Assembly (NCBI RefSeq): GCF_022601895.1
Contig: NZ_JAKVIO010000014.1
Location: 24,160-88,159, forward strand
Direction of reading: 5' to 3'
Source of the DNA: Sphingomonas sp. LaA6.9
GTDB lineage: Bacteria; Pseudomonadota; Alphaproteobacteria; Sphingomonadales; Sphingomonadaceae
DNA: 64,000 nucleotides
Part shown: piece after piece, positions 55,290 through 63,651 of the stretch
Layout of the letters: each line of letters begins with the position of its first letter
How positions within the stretch are numbered: the stretch's first letter is position 1
Translations under genes and position numbers: made by a program
Notes under the pieces: generated by a model
What the model saw: the letters and a program-made list of their open reading frames with translations, nothing else
What the model was told of the DNA's origin: nothing
Databases searched by the model: none

Positions 55290-55733
55290 ATGGCCCAGCC
55301 CGCCGATCTCAACTATGCCGATGCCCCGTCCATTCCCGATCTGCGCACAGGCCGGCTGCTGCTCTTCGCGATGCGGCGCATGGCGGTTGCGGGACTTGAC
55401 GACGCGCACGCCGCGCACGCGATATTCGCGCATTTCGGCATCAGCTATCGCCGGCCGCTGATCCTCGTCCGCGCCATGATGGCGGAGATCGCGCGGGCCT
55501 CCAAACAGACCGTGAAGGTGGCGCCATGCTGCTGTCTCAGGATGACCGCCGATGAAGCGGTGCTCCTTAGCACCGTCGAGCACGCCCAGAGCCACCCCCG
55601 CCGCGCGCATACGCTGCTGAGCGATCTGATGGGCACGCCCGACTGCCTTGGCGTTCTCACAACGGCGCAGGCGGTCGGTCAGGCTTTCACCGATCTGGGC
55701 AAGCCGCTGGCACTGTTTCTGCGCGAAATGTGA
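55290..55733 (+). CDS. Conserved small sphingomonad protein, possibly DUF6628
   Basis: The 147-residue product contains GRLLLFAMRRMAVAGLDDAHAAHAIFAHFGISYRRPLILVRAMMAEIARAS and VAPCCCLRMTADEAVLL, with three consecutive Cys. From memory, this resembles the DUF6628 family found in sphingomonads, but that was not checked. No signal peptide. The AT-rich upstream region has a possible regulatory site. It is divergent from the two small genes before it. Confidence 0.72.
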   Translation: MAQPADLNYADAPSIPDLRTGRLLLFAMRRMAVAGLDDAHAAHAIFAHFGISYRRPLILVRAMMAEIARASKQTVKVAPCCCLRMTADEAVLLSTVEHAQSHPRRAHTLLSDLMGTPDCLGVLTTAQAVGQAFTDLGKPLALFLREM

Positions 55734-55739
55734 AGCCGG

Positions 55740-57086
55740 TCAGGTCGGGGCCGCGGCGTCGCCATTGCCCTCGCCATTCCTGCCCGCGCTGCCGATCGAG
55801 GCGTCGATCAGCCCGGCGCGCATCATCAGCCAGAACAGGATGATGCCCGGCACCGCCGCGAGTGTAGTCAGCAGGTAGAAGTTCACATAGCCGGTCGCCT
55901 CGATCAGCGCGCCCGCCGTGGTGCCCGTCAGGAAGCGCCCCACGATGCTCGCCGCCGCCGAGATCAGCGCATATTGCGAGGCTGTGAAGCGCAGGTCCGT
56001 CAGCGCCGAGAAATAGGCGACGACGGTGACGCCGCCGATTCCGCTCGCGAAATTCTCGAAGCCGATCGCGGCTGCCATGCCCTCGTTGCTGTGCCCCGCA
56101 GCTGCAAGCAGCGCAAAGCTGAAGTTGGACACCGCCATCAGGATCAGGCTGAGCAGCACCGAACGCTTCATCCCGAGCTGGGCATAGAGGAAGCCTCCGA
56201 CGAAGATCCCCACGAGATAGGCGAAGAAGCCCAGCCCCACATCGTAAAAGGCGATCTCGTCATTGGTGAAGCCGAGATCATTGAACAGCAAACGGAAGGT
56301 CAGGTTGGCAAGCGTGTCGCCGATCTTGTGGAGCAGGATGAAGAGCAGCACGAGCAGCGCGCCTTGCCGCTTGAAGAATTCGAGGAACGGCCCGGCGATC
56401 GTGTTCCCCAGTTCGGCAATGCCCTTGCGCTGCGCGGCCTCGCGGTGGCGTTGGGGCTCGCCCATGATGAGCCCCGTGGCTATCGCGGGCAACGCCAGCG
56501 CAGCGCACGCCAGATAGGCAGCCTCCCAGCCCGTGCGCGCCGCAATCACCAGCGCCACCGCGCCTGCGCCCGCCGATCCGATCCGCCAGCCATATTGCGA
56601 CATGCCCGAACCCGCGCCGAGCTGATTGGGCTTGAGCAGCTCGATCCGGTAGCCGTCGATCACGATATCGAACGTCGCACCCGCCACGCCGACGAGGATC
56701 GCGGCATAGGCGGTCTGCAACAGGCTGGTCTGCGGATCGACGAGCGCGAGGTTCGCCACCGCCGCCATGACGAACAGCCCGGCAAGGATCAGCCACGACA
56801 CGCGCTGCCCGAGCCGCCCGAGCACTGGAATGCGAACGCCATCGACCACCCATGCCCAAAGCCATTTGAGGTTATAGGCAAGGAAGGCGAGCGTGAAGGC
56901 GGTCACCGCCTTCTTGTCGATCCCGTCCTGCGCGAGCCGAGTCGTCAGCGTCGCGCCGATCATCGCGAACGGAAAGCCGGAAGAAACGCCAAGGAAGAAC
57001 GCCGCGATGGGTGCTGCTTCGGTATAGGGCCTCAGACCGGCAGGAAGATTGCCGCGCCACCCCAAGCTTTCCGTAGCGTCCACCAT
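55740..57086 (-). CDS. AmpG-like MFS transporter
   Basis: The 448-residue product has 12 transmembrane segments. The AmpG-type features are SSGFPFAMIGATLTTRLAQDGI near the start, the NLKWLWAWVVD loop and SQYGWRIGSAGAGA. AmpG imports muropeptides for cell wall recycling, but relatives carry other cargo. No ampD or bla gene is nearby, so the cargo is uncertain. A structured two-hairpin element sits 63 bp upstream of its ATG, in the gap shared with the Rieske oxygenase gene. Confidence 0.85.
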   Translation of the reverse strand: MVDATESLGWRGNLPAGLRPYTEAAPIAAFFLGVSSGFPFAMIGATLTTRLAQDGIDKKAVTAFTLAFLAYNLKWLWAWVVDGVRIPVLGRLGQRVSWLILAGLFVMAAVANLALVDPQTSLLQTAYAAILVGVAGATFDIVIDGYRIELLKPNQLGAGSGMSQYGWRIGSAGAGAVALVIAARTGWEAAYLACAALALPAIATGLIMGEPQRHREAAQRKGIAELGNTIAGPFLEFFKRQGALLVLLFILLHKIGDTLANLTFRLLFNDLGFTNDEIAFYDVGLGFFAYLVGIFVGGFLYAQLGMKRSVLLSLILMAVSNFSFALLAAAGHSNEGMAAAIGFENFASGIGGVTVVAYFSALTDLRFTASQYALISAAASIVGRFLTGTTAGALIEATGYVNFYLLTTLAAVPGIILFWLMMRAGLIDASIGSAGRNGEGNGDAAAPT

Positions 57087-57148
57087 GCAATGCTCCCCAA
57101 CCCTCGAAATTTGGCGAGAAACTAGCGGATAATTGCGATATGCCTAGA

Positions 57149-57270
57149 CCTTGATCGCTTCAGACTGAAATCAGTCTGAAGCGCGAATCAAGGTCTTGAT
57201 TTGGAAGCGGAGCCTGATTCACGATTTCGGCGGAAGCGCATAGCGCTTCCCCCTTAACCGATCAGGCTCC
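57149..57270 (-). repeat. Structured two-hairpin element, copy 1
   Basis: Stem 1 is CCTTGAT (57149-57155) with ATCAAGG (57187-57193), enclosing GCTTCAGACTGA with TCAGTCTGAAGC. Stem 2 is GGAGCCTGAT (57209-57218) with ATCAGGCTCC (57261-57270), enclosing GGAAGCGC with GCGCTTCC. The second copy at 63530-63651 has the same length and layout. On the minus strand it lies in the leader of the AmpG-like gene. Confidence 0.9.
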
Positions 57271-57336
57271 AGGGCAGATTTGGGGAGCTGCCGCATCAGA
57301 CGGCCGCCCCGACGAGCGAGAGGACATGCAGGCGCC

Positions 57337-58473
57337 ATGAACGCCATCACCCCCACCCCGGGCCAGATCGCGCTGGCCGACGCGATCGCGCATGGCTGCG
57401 CGCGCAAGAGCGATGCAATCACCTATGTCGAGGCCTCCGCCTATACCGACCCCGCACGCTTCGCGCTTGAGCAGCAACGCATCTTCCACCGCGCGCCGCA
57501 GGTGATCGCGCCCTCGGCGCTGTTGCCCAAGCCCAATATGGCAGTGCCGCATGACGGCTTCGGCAAGCCACTGCTGATCGCGCGCGATGGCAAGGGCGTG
57601 GCGCACGTCTTCCTCAATGTCTGCCGCCATCGCGGCACGCGGCTGGTCGAGGGCGGCGAAACCGTTTGCGCCTCGCGTATCGTCTGTCCCTATCACGCCT
57701 GGACCTACAAGCTCGACGGCAGCCTCGTCGGCCTCCCCCGCCCCGACAGCTTCCCCGGCTTCGACAAGAGCGAGTACGGGCTGAAGCGACTGCCCACCTT
57801 CGAGGCGGGCGGGCTCATCTGGTTCTCGTTGGACGAGGGTGCCAGCTTCGCCGAGGCCGAAACGCTGACGCACGATTTCGACGCCTTCGCGCTCGGCGAG
57901 CAGCATCTCTTCGCGCGCAAGACGCACGACGTGCCCGCCAACTGGAAGCTCGTCATGGACGCCTTCCTCGAAAGCTATCACGTCCAGCGTCTCCATGCCG
58001 AGACGATCGGCCCCTTCTTCCAGGACGGCGTCACCAGCGGCGACACGATCGGCCCGCACCAGCGCTCGGCCGTGGGCCGCGAATCCGCGGTGGCGGCGCT
58101 CGACCTCAACGACTGGCGCGCGCTCCGCGCATCGATCACCTTCGCGTATCAGCTCTTCCCCGCGACGATCATGATCCTCAGCCCCGATTATGTGAACATC
58201 ATGGTGCTGATGCCGCAGGCCGTCGACCGCGTGCTCGTCGAGGATTTCATGCTGATCCCCGAACCGCCCAGAACCGAAAAGGCGCTCGACCACTGGCAGC
58301 GCAGCTGGAAGCTGCTCGACGAGGGCGTGTTCGCGGGCGAGGACTACCGCGCCGCGGCGCTTGGCCAGAACGGCCTGCAATCGGGCGCGATCGACCGCCT
58401 GACCCTGGGCACGCTCGAAACGGGCATCCGCCATTTCCACGACACGGTCGAGGCGCGGCTGGCGGCGAACTAG
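57337..58473 (+). CDS. Rieske-type aromatic ring-hydroxylating oxygenase, alpha subunit
   Basis: The 378-residue product has the Rieske [2Fe-2S] site CRHRGTRLV (~93) and [12 protein letters not shown] (~112). The mononuclear iron site [19 protein letters not shown] (~207-225) supplies two His and a nearby acidic bridge. Rieske oxygenases hydroxylate aromatic or related substrates with an electron-transfer partner. No reductase or ferredoxin gene is next to it. Cargo and substrate are unknown. The ATG at 57337 follows GAGAGGACATGCAGGCGCC. It diverges from the AmpG-like gene. Confidence 0.9.
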   Translation: MNAITPTPGQIALADAIAHGCARKSDAITYVEASAYTDPARFALEQQRIFHRAPQVIAPSALLPKPNMAVPHDGFGKPLLIARDGKGVAHVFLNVCRHRGTRLVEGGETVCASRIVCPYHAWTYKLDGSLVGLPRPDSFPGFDKSEYGLKRLPTFEAGGLIWFSLDEGASFAEAETLTHDFDAFALGEQHLFARKTHDVPANWKLVMDAFLESYHVQRLHAETIGPFFQDGVTSGDTIGPHQRSAVGRESAVAALDLNDWRALRASITFAYQLFPATIMILSPDYVNIMVLMPQAVDRVLVEDFMLIPEPPRTEKALDHWQRSWKLLDEGVFAGEDYRAAALGQNGLQSGAIDRLTLGTLETGIRHFHDTVEARLAAN

Positions 58474-58525
58474 GCCGCTACCGATAGCAGACGACGACTG
58501 GAATGTCGTGGTTAGTCGCCGTCTG

Positions 58526-58652
58526 GATCCTCCCCGGTACGGGGAGGGGGACCACGCGAAGCGTGGTGGAGGGGCTGGCATAAAGCCCGCAAATTCAGCG
58601 CAGCCCCTCCGTCAGCCCTTCGGGCTGCCACCTCCCCGTACCGGGGAGGATC
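58526..58652. repeat. MITE-like palindromic element with perfect 22-bp terminal inverted repeats
   Basis: The ends 58526-58547 and 58631-58652 are perfect inverted repeats of 22 bp, each also a hairpin. Inside are ACCACGCGAAGCGTGGT (58551-58567), GGAGGGGCTG with CAGCCCCTCC (58568-58577 with 58601-58610) and a CAGCCCTTCGGGCTG hairpin (58613-58627). No gene is present. It lies after the Rieske oxygenase stop. Confidence 0.85.
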
Positions 58653-58897
58653 TTAGGTCGGCAATGTCGTCGATAGCTGTCAGAAATCGCTGTCCTACAT
58701 ATTTCCGGTCTGTCGGCCTGCAGCGGCAATCGGCTCTTTGACCATGTGCAAGATGACAAAGCGAAGCATTGATCGAAAACGCCGATCAGTGCACGCGCAC
58801 TGATTGAGCGGATTTTTCACACAGGGCTGACCTTGCTGAACTTTGGATGATCAGGACGTCGAACGGAGGCGATGGGCGCTAATCCCGAACCGTCCGA
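58653..58897. other. Non-coding stretch between convergent genes
   Basis: No credible gene is seen in the 245 bp. It is lower in GC than its surroundings and holds one small perfect hairpin, ATCAGTGC (58785-58792) with GCACTGAT (58797-58804), near a T-run. It may be a terminator or decayed sequence. Confidence 0.5.
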
Positions 58898-59383
58898 TCA
58901 CCCTTCCTCGCGGTCGTAATAGTCAACATCGGCTTCCGCGCGGAACATCTTGCGCAGGCCACGATCACCGCGCTTGCCCGCCACCACCGACACCTTGCCC
59001 GAATCCGGATATTCGCACGCCTCGACCTCGACCAGCGTCGAAATCGCCAGATAGCGCATCGTGGTCGTGCCGGTGTTGATGATCTGGTGCGCCACCTCCG
59101 GTCCGCCGGGCGGGCAGGCGATCACGTCATGCTTGCGGATCGGGTAGCGCTGGTCGCCAAAGCGAAGCTCGCCCTCGCCTTCGAGGATGAAGAACATCTC
59201 CTCCTCGCCGTGATGCGAATGGAAGGGGCATTGCACCTTGCCGGGCGGAAGCACGGTCAGGTTATAGCCCAGATCGCGCGCGCCGATCAGGTCGCTGATC
59301 GTCGCACGGCTCGACGTGAAGCGGCCATTCTCCTCGACATCGTCGAACTCCACCGCGTCGAGATTGATGATCGGCTTCACCAT
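58898..59383 (-). CDS. Cupin domain protein
   Basis: The 161-residue product has a cupin core PFHSHHGEEEMFFILEGEGELRFGDQRYPI (~50-80) and a second motif HQIINTGTTTMRYLAI, giving metal-binding His/Glu. Function is unknown; related cupins include dioxygenases and sugar isomerases. The ATG at 59383 gives the short product. The C-terminus ends RAEADVDYYDREEG, which is acidic. It follows the response regulator on the same strand. Confidence 0.85.
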   Translation of the reverse strand: MVKPIINLDAVEFDDVEENGRFTSSRATISDLIGARDLGYNLTVLPPGKVQCPFHSHHGEEEMFFILEGEGELRFGDQRYPIRKHDVIACPPGGPEVAHQIINTGTTTMRYLAISTLVEVEACEYPDSGKVSVVAGKRGDRGLRKMFRAEADVDYYDREEG

Positions 59384-59415
59384 GGCGCTTTCTCCACAAT
59401 CGAAACGGCGCAAGC

Positions 59416-59835
59416 TCAATACAGCGTCAGCCCGCGCGGAAGTTTTCTGGGCCGCGCGCCGCCAAGGCAGGCTTCGATCGCGTCGAGCGCCGCGAGCAGC
59501 TCCTTGTGCGCAAAGGGTTTTGCAAGGCACCCGATCGAGATTTCGGGCGCGTCGACGGGGCAGCTCGCGGTCACGAAGATCAGCCGCACCTCGCGGCGCA
59601 TCGCCTCACGCGCCAGTTCGGCGCCATCGCGATCGCCTGTCAGCCGCACGTCGCTGAGGATCAGATCAACCTCGGCGGCATCAAGCACCGCCACCGCGTC
59701 GCGATAGCGGTCGACCGTCCCGACCACGTGATAGCCCGCCTCGGTCAGCACATGTTCGTTGTCGAACGCGACCAGCGGCTCGTCCTCTACAATGAGAAGC
59801 CGGTTGATCAGCCTTTGCTTCCTGCCAAACAGCAT
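59416..59835 (-). CDS. Single-domain response regulator
   Basis: The 139-residue product is only a receiver domain: acidic pair in LLIVEDEPLVAF, the phosphorylated Asp in LILSDVRLTG (~67), and Lys in CLAKPFAHKEL. No output domain follows, as in CheY-like regulators. The start at 59835 has a basic N-terminus (MLFGRKQRLINR). No histidine kinase is adjacent. Confidence 0.87.
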   Translation of the reverse strand: MLFGRKQRLINRLLIVEDEPLVAFDNEHVLTEAGYHVVGTVDRYRDAVAVLDAAEVDLILSDVRLTGDRDGAELAREAMRREVRLIFVTASCPVDAPEISIGCLAKPFAHKELLAALDAIEACLGGARPRKLPRGLTLY

Positions 59836-59927
59836 ATATGCGCTTGTCCTCTCCCGCGCCCGGGCAGAGCGCATACTGGCTCGCGACGGCACACGCACGG
59901 GTTTATTTTCACGACTGGAGACGAAAT

Positions 59928-60683
59928 TTGGCCCCGCCACCGAAAAAGCGCAGCGAAGACCGCCCCGAAGGTCAGCGCATCGCGAAACTGCTGGCACGCG
60001 CAGGGATAGCCTCGCGCCGCGAGATCGAGCGCATGATCGCCGAGGGCCGCATCGCGCTCAATGGCGATGTGCTCGACACGCCCGCGACGATTCTGACCTC
60101 GCTCCACGGCATCACCGTCGACGGCCAGCCCGTCAAGCAGGCGCCGCCCGCCAAGCTCTTCCGCTTCCACAAGCCCTCGGGCGTGCTCACCACCGAACGC
60201 GATCCCAAGGGCCGACCCACGATCTACGACCGCCTGCCCAAGGGCTTGCCGCGGCTGATGCCTGTCGGACGCCTCGACCTCAATACCGAGGGTCTGCTTC
60301 TCCTCACCAATGACGGCGAGTTGAAGCGCCAGCTCGAATTGCCCAAAACGGGCGTCGTGCGCACCTATCGCGCGCGCGCCTATGGCGATGTGACGCAGGC
60401 GCAGCTCGAGGATCTGATCGAGGGTATCGAGATCGACGGCATCCGCTACGGCTCGATCGACGCCAATCTGGAGCGCCGCACGGGCGCCAATACCTGGATC
60501 GAGATGAAGCTGACCGAGGGCAAGAACCGCGAGGTCCGCCGCGTCCTCGAATATCTGGGGCTCAAGGTCTCGCGCCTGATCCGCACGAGCTACGGCCCCT
60601 TCGAACTTGCCGACCTGCCCATTGGCGAAGTCGACGAGATCCGCCGCCACGACGTCATCACCTTCCGGAACACGCTTGGATGA
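59928..60683 (+). CDS. rluB: 23S rRNA pseudouridine synthase, RluB-type
   Basis: The 251-residue product has an S4 domain (QRIAKLLARAGIASRREIERMIAEGRIALNG, ~15-45) and the RsuA/RluB/E/F core with catalytic Asp in PVGRLDLNTEGLLLLTNDG (~105), then EGKNREVRRVLEYLGL. The TTG at 59928 has GGAG 10 bp upstream. It overlaps rsmD by 4 bp. RluB is favoured over RsuA by length and by the S4 context. Confidence 0.88.
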   Translation: MAPPPKKRSEDRPEGQRIAKLLARAGIASRREIERMIAEGRIALNGDVLDTPATILTSLHGITVDGQPVKQAPPAKLFRFHKPSGVLTTERDPKGRPTIYDRLPKGLPRLMPVGRLDLNTEGLLLLTNDGELKRQLELPKTGVVRTYRARAYGDVTQAQLEDLIEGIEIDGIRYGSIDANLERRTGANTWIEMKLTEGKNREVRRVLEYLGLKVSRLIRTSYGPFELADLPIGEVDEIRRHDVITFRNTLG

Positions 60684-61216
60684 GGATCATTGCCGGCGAA
60701 TGGCGCGGGCGCGCATTGAAGGCCCCCGCGGGCAGGACGACGCGCCCCACGAGCGACCGCGCGCGCGAGGCGCTGTTCTCGATGCTGACGAGCCGCCTCG
60801 GGAGCTTTGAGGGATTGCGCGTTGCCGATCTGTTCGCTGGCACCGGCGCACTCGGCCTCGAAGCACTGTCGCGCGGCGCGGCGCACTGCACTTTTGTCGA
60901 GAATGATCGCGGAGCGATCGCCGCGCTCAAGGCGAATGTCGATGCGCTTGGTGCTGGCGCGCGCGCCGAGGTCCGGGCGCAGTCCGCGCTCACGCCTGTG
61001 GGCGGTCCGTTCGACCTTGTCATGCTCGACCCTCCTTATGGCACCGGGCTTGGCCAGCAGGCGCTCGCAGCGCTCGCCGGGCGGCAAGGCTTCAACACGG
61101 GCTGCCTTGTCAGCATCGAAACCGCGCGCGACGAAGCGGTCGACATTCCGGGCCTCGCGCCCGACACGGAGCGCACCTACGGAAAGGCCAGGCTCGTCCT
61201 GCTCCGCGCGCTTTGA
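60680..61216 (+). CDS. rsmD: 16S rRNA (guanine966-N2)-methyltransferase
   Basis: The 178-residue product has RVADLFAGTGALGLEALSRGA (SAM site) and DPPYGTGL, the NPPY-like catalytic motif. It methylates G966 in 16S rRNA. It is cotranscribed with the RluB-type gene. Confidence 0.94.
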   Translation: MRIIAGEWRGRALKAPAGRTTRPTSDRAREALFSMLTSRLGSFEGLRVADLFAGTGALGLEALSRGAAHCTFVENDRGAIAALKANVDALGAGARAEVRAQSALTPVGGPFDLVMLDPPYGTGLGQQALAALAGRQGFNTGCLVSIETARDEAVDIPGLAPDTERTYGKARLVLLRAL

Positions 61217-61312
61217 GCGCAAGCGCCGGGAGGCGCTTCCATAGGGTGCGCTTATGTTTCGCGTGTGAGAATTAGTGGGCGATCGTCCCCGATCGGTTCT
61301 ATTGAGAATGGC

Positions 61313-62260
61313 ATGAGCGCAATGATCCAGCAACGCATGGGGCCACGCGAATGGCTCGTCTTCGGCGTGCTCTCGGTCGTGTGGGGCGGTTCGTTCTTCT
61401 TCATAGAGATCTCGCTGCGCAGCTTCCCGCCGCTCACGCTCGTGCTCCTGCGCGCCAGCATTTCGGCAGCCGCGTTGATCATGTTCCTCGGACTCTCCGG
61501 ACGCAACCTGCCAGCCTCGCCGCGTATCTGGCTTGCCTTCCTGCTGCTGGGCGCGCTCAATATCGCGCTGCCCTTCGTGCTCGTCGCCTGGGGGCAGACG
61601 CACATTCCGATCGGGCTTGCCTCGATCCTCAACGCCACCACCCCGCTCTGGGGCGTCGTCGTCGCGCACGCCTTCACTGCCGACGAAAAGGCGACACCCG
61701 GCAAGATCGTCGGCGTGTTGTCGGGGATCGCGGGCGTCGCGATGATGATCGGCGGCGACGCTCTGGCGGAGCTCGGCGACAATCTGCTTGCGCAGATCGC
61801 ATGCGTCGCGGCGGCACTCTCCTATGCGCTTGCCGGCGTCTATGGCCGCCGCTTCAAGGCGATGGGCGTCGCCCCCGTCGAAGTCGCCGCGGGCCAGCTT
61901 ATTGCGGCTGCCGCGATCATGCTTCCGCTCGCGATGATCTTCGACACGCCCTGGCGGCTGCCCGCGCCCTTGTTCCAGTCGGTTGCGGCGATGGCATGTC
62001 TCGCGCTCGTCTCGACCGCCTTCGCCTATATCCTCTACTTCCGGCTGATCGAGACCGCGGGCGCAACCAATGCGCTGCTCGTCACCTTCGTCATCCCCAT
62101 TCCCGCGATCCTGCTCGGCACCTTCCTGCTCGGCGAAGCGCTCGAGCCCAAGCATTATGCGGGAATGGCGCTGATCGGCATCGGCCTCGCCGCGATCGAC
62201 GGCCGCCCCTTTGGCTGGCTCAGGCGCGCGCGCGCATCGACAGCAGCGCCACAAGGCTGA
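61313..62260 (+). CDS. EamA/DMT family transporter
   Basis: The 315-residue product has ten hydrophobic segments in two EamA halves (WLVFGVLSVVWGGSFFFIEISLRS and PFVLVAWGQTHIPIGLASIL; second half LAALAVVSTAFAY-like). DMT proteins export metabolites or amino acids. The ATG at 61313 or 61322 is possible. Its last 41 bp overlap the convergent MFS gene. Confidence 0.88.
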   Translation: MSAMIQQRMGPREWLVFGVLSVVWGGSFFFIEISLRSFPPLTLVLLRASISAAALIMFLGLSGRNLPASPRIWLAFLLLGALNIALPFVLVAWGQTHIPIGLASILNATTPLWGVVVAHAFTADEKATPGKIVGVLSGIAGVAMMIGGDALAELGDNLLAQIACVAAALSYALAGVYGRRFKAMGVAPVEVAAGQLIAAAAIMLPLAMIFDTPWRLPAPLFQSVAAMACLALVSTAFAYILYFRLIETAGATNALLVTFVIPIPAILLGTFLLGEALEPKHYAGMALIGIGLAAIDGRPFGWLRRARASTAAPQG

Positions 62261-63497
62261 CGCTTGACGCCGCGGCCAGATAGACGCCGACCCAGACCAG
62301 CCCGTGATCCTCGGCGAGCCACTGCGCCGCCACCGGGGTCAGCGCGCCGCCCAGTATGCCCGCGACGTTGAACGCCATCGACACACCCGTATAACGCACG
62401 CGCGCGGGGAAGAGGCCCGGCAACCACGCGCCGAGCGGGCCATAGACCAGCCCCATGACCACCAGCGCGAAGCTCATGCCCGCAAAGATCATGGTGAGCG
62501 AACCCGATTGCAGCGCCACGGGCAGCACCAGCCCCGCGATGATCGCGGCGACGCTACCCCATAGCAGCACGTCGCGCGCGCTGAACCGATCCGAAAGCCA
62601 GCCAGAGGCCGCGATGCTGAAGCCCATGAAGAAGATCGAGAGGATCTGGAGGCCCAGGAAAACCTGCCGGTCGATGCCCAGCGTGGTCGTCGCATAGCCA
62701 AGCGCAAAGGCGGTCGCGAGATAATAGACCGCGAAGCAGACGATCGCGCCGCAGGTTCCGCCCAGCGTTGCGCGCCAGTGATCGCGCAGCATCTCGGCAA
62801 AGGGCACGGCTGGCGGCGGGGCTTCCTCCAGCGCCGCGGCAAAGGCGGGTGTCTCGGTCAGCTTCAATCGCACCCACAGCCCGACGCCGACGAGCAGGAT
62901 GCTGCCGAGGAACGGGATGCGCCAGCCCCAGGCCATGAACTCCTCCTGGCTCAGCGTCATGCCGAGGATGAGGAACAGCCCGTTGGCGGCGATGAAGCCC
63001 ACGGGCGCACCCAGTTGCGGCACCATGCCATAGCGTCCGCGCCAGCCCTCGGGCGCGTTCTCCACCGCGAGCAACGCCGCCCCGCCCCATTCGCCGCCGA
63101 GCCCGAAACCCTGCCCGAAGCGCAGGATGCAAAGCAGCAGCGGCGCAACCCAGCCGATCTGCGCATAGGTTGGCAGGAAGGCGATCAGCAGCGTCGATGC
63201 GCCCATCAGCAACAACGAGGCGACGAGCGTCGACTTGCGCCCGATCCGGTCCCCGAAATGCCCGAACACGCTCGCTCCCAGTGGCCGCGCGATAAAGGCG
63301 ACGCCAAGGCTGGCATAGGCCGCGAGCAACTGCGCCGACGCCGATTCCGAAGGGAAGAAGATCGGCCCGAATACAAGCGCCGCCGCAGTGGCATAGATGT
63401 AGAAATCGTAGAATTCGACCGAGGTGCCGACGAGGCTGGCGAGCAGGATGCGGCGATTTGAGGGCTGTTCCGCCACCGCGTTCATCGTCGTCGCCAT
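62220..63497 (-). CDS. MFS transporter, MHS (metabolite:H+ symporter) type
   Basis: The 425-residue product has the MHS start SVEFYDFYIYATAAALVFGPIFFP and the MFS motif FGHFGDRIGRKSTLV with 12 segments. MHS proteins import dicarboxylates, citrate, proline or aromatic acids. The ATG at 63497 is 33 bp from the second structured element. It converges with the EamA gene with a 41-bp overlap of coding ends. Confidence 0.92.
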   Translation of the reverse strand: MATTMNAVAEQPSNRRILLASLVGTSVEFYDFYIYATAAALVFGPIFFPSESASAQLLAAYASLGVAFIARPLGASVFGHFGDRIGRKSTLVASLLLMGASTLLIAFLPTYAQIGWVAPLLLCILRFGQGFGLGGEWGGAALLAVENAPEGWRGRYGMVPQLGAPVGFIAANGLFLILGMTLSQEEFMAWGWRIPFLGSILLVGVGLWVRLKLTETPAFAAALEEAPPPAVPFAEMLRDHWRATLGGTCGAIVCFAVYYLATAFALGYATTTLGIDRQVFLGLQILSIFFMGFSIAASGWLSDRFSARDVLLWGSVAAIIAGLVLPVALQSGSLTMIFAGMSFALVVMGLVYGPLGAWLPGLFPARVRYTGVSMAFNVAGILGGALTPVAAQWLAEDHGLVWVGVYLAAASSVSLVALLSMRARA

Positions 63498-63529
63498 TCG
63501 TCCGAATCCCCTCGCTATCTCGATCTCGA

Positions 63530-63651
63530 CCTTGGTCGTTTCAGGCTGAATCAGCCTGAAACGTGAATCAAGGTCTCAACTATTTGAATAGAGCCTGATT
63601 CACGCTTTCGATTGAAGCACGCAGTGCTTCAATCTCAACCTATCAGGCTCT
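63530..63651 (-). repeat. Structured two-hairpin element, copy 2
   Basis: CCTTGGT (63530-63536) with ATCAAGG (63567-63573) encloses GTTTCAGGCTGA with TCAGCCTGAAAC. AGAGCCTGAT (63590-63599) with ATCAGGCTCT (63642-63651) encloses ATTGAAGCAC with GTGCTTCAAT. Both stems keep pairing despite changes from copy 1. The right edge abuts the insertion sequence. Confidence 0.9.

Noticed and set aside
58785..58804. Terminator for the Rieske oxygenase gene
   Set aside because: The 8-bp stem is perfect, but the T-run is separated from it and the site is over 300 bp from the stop, so the role is unclear.
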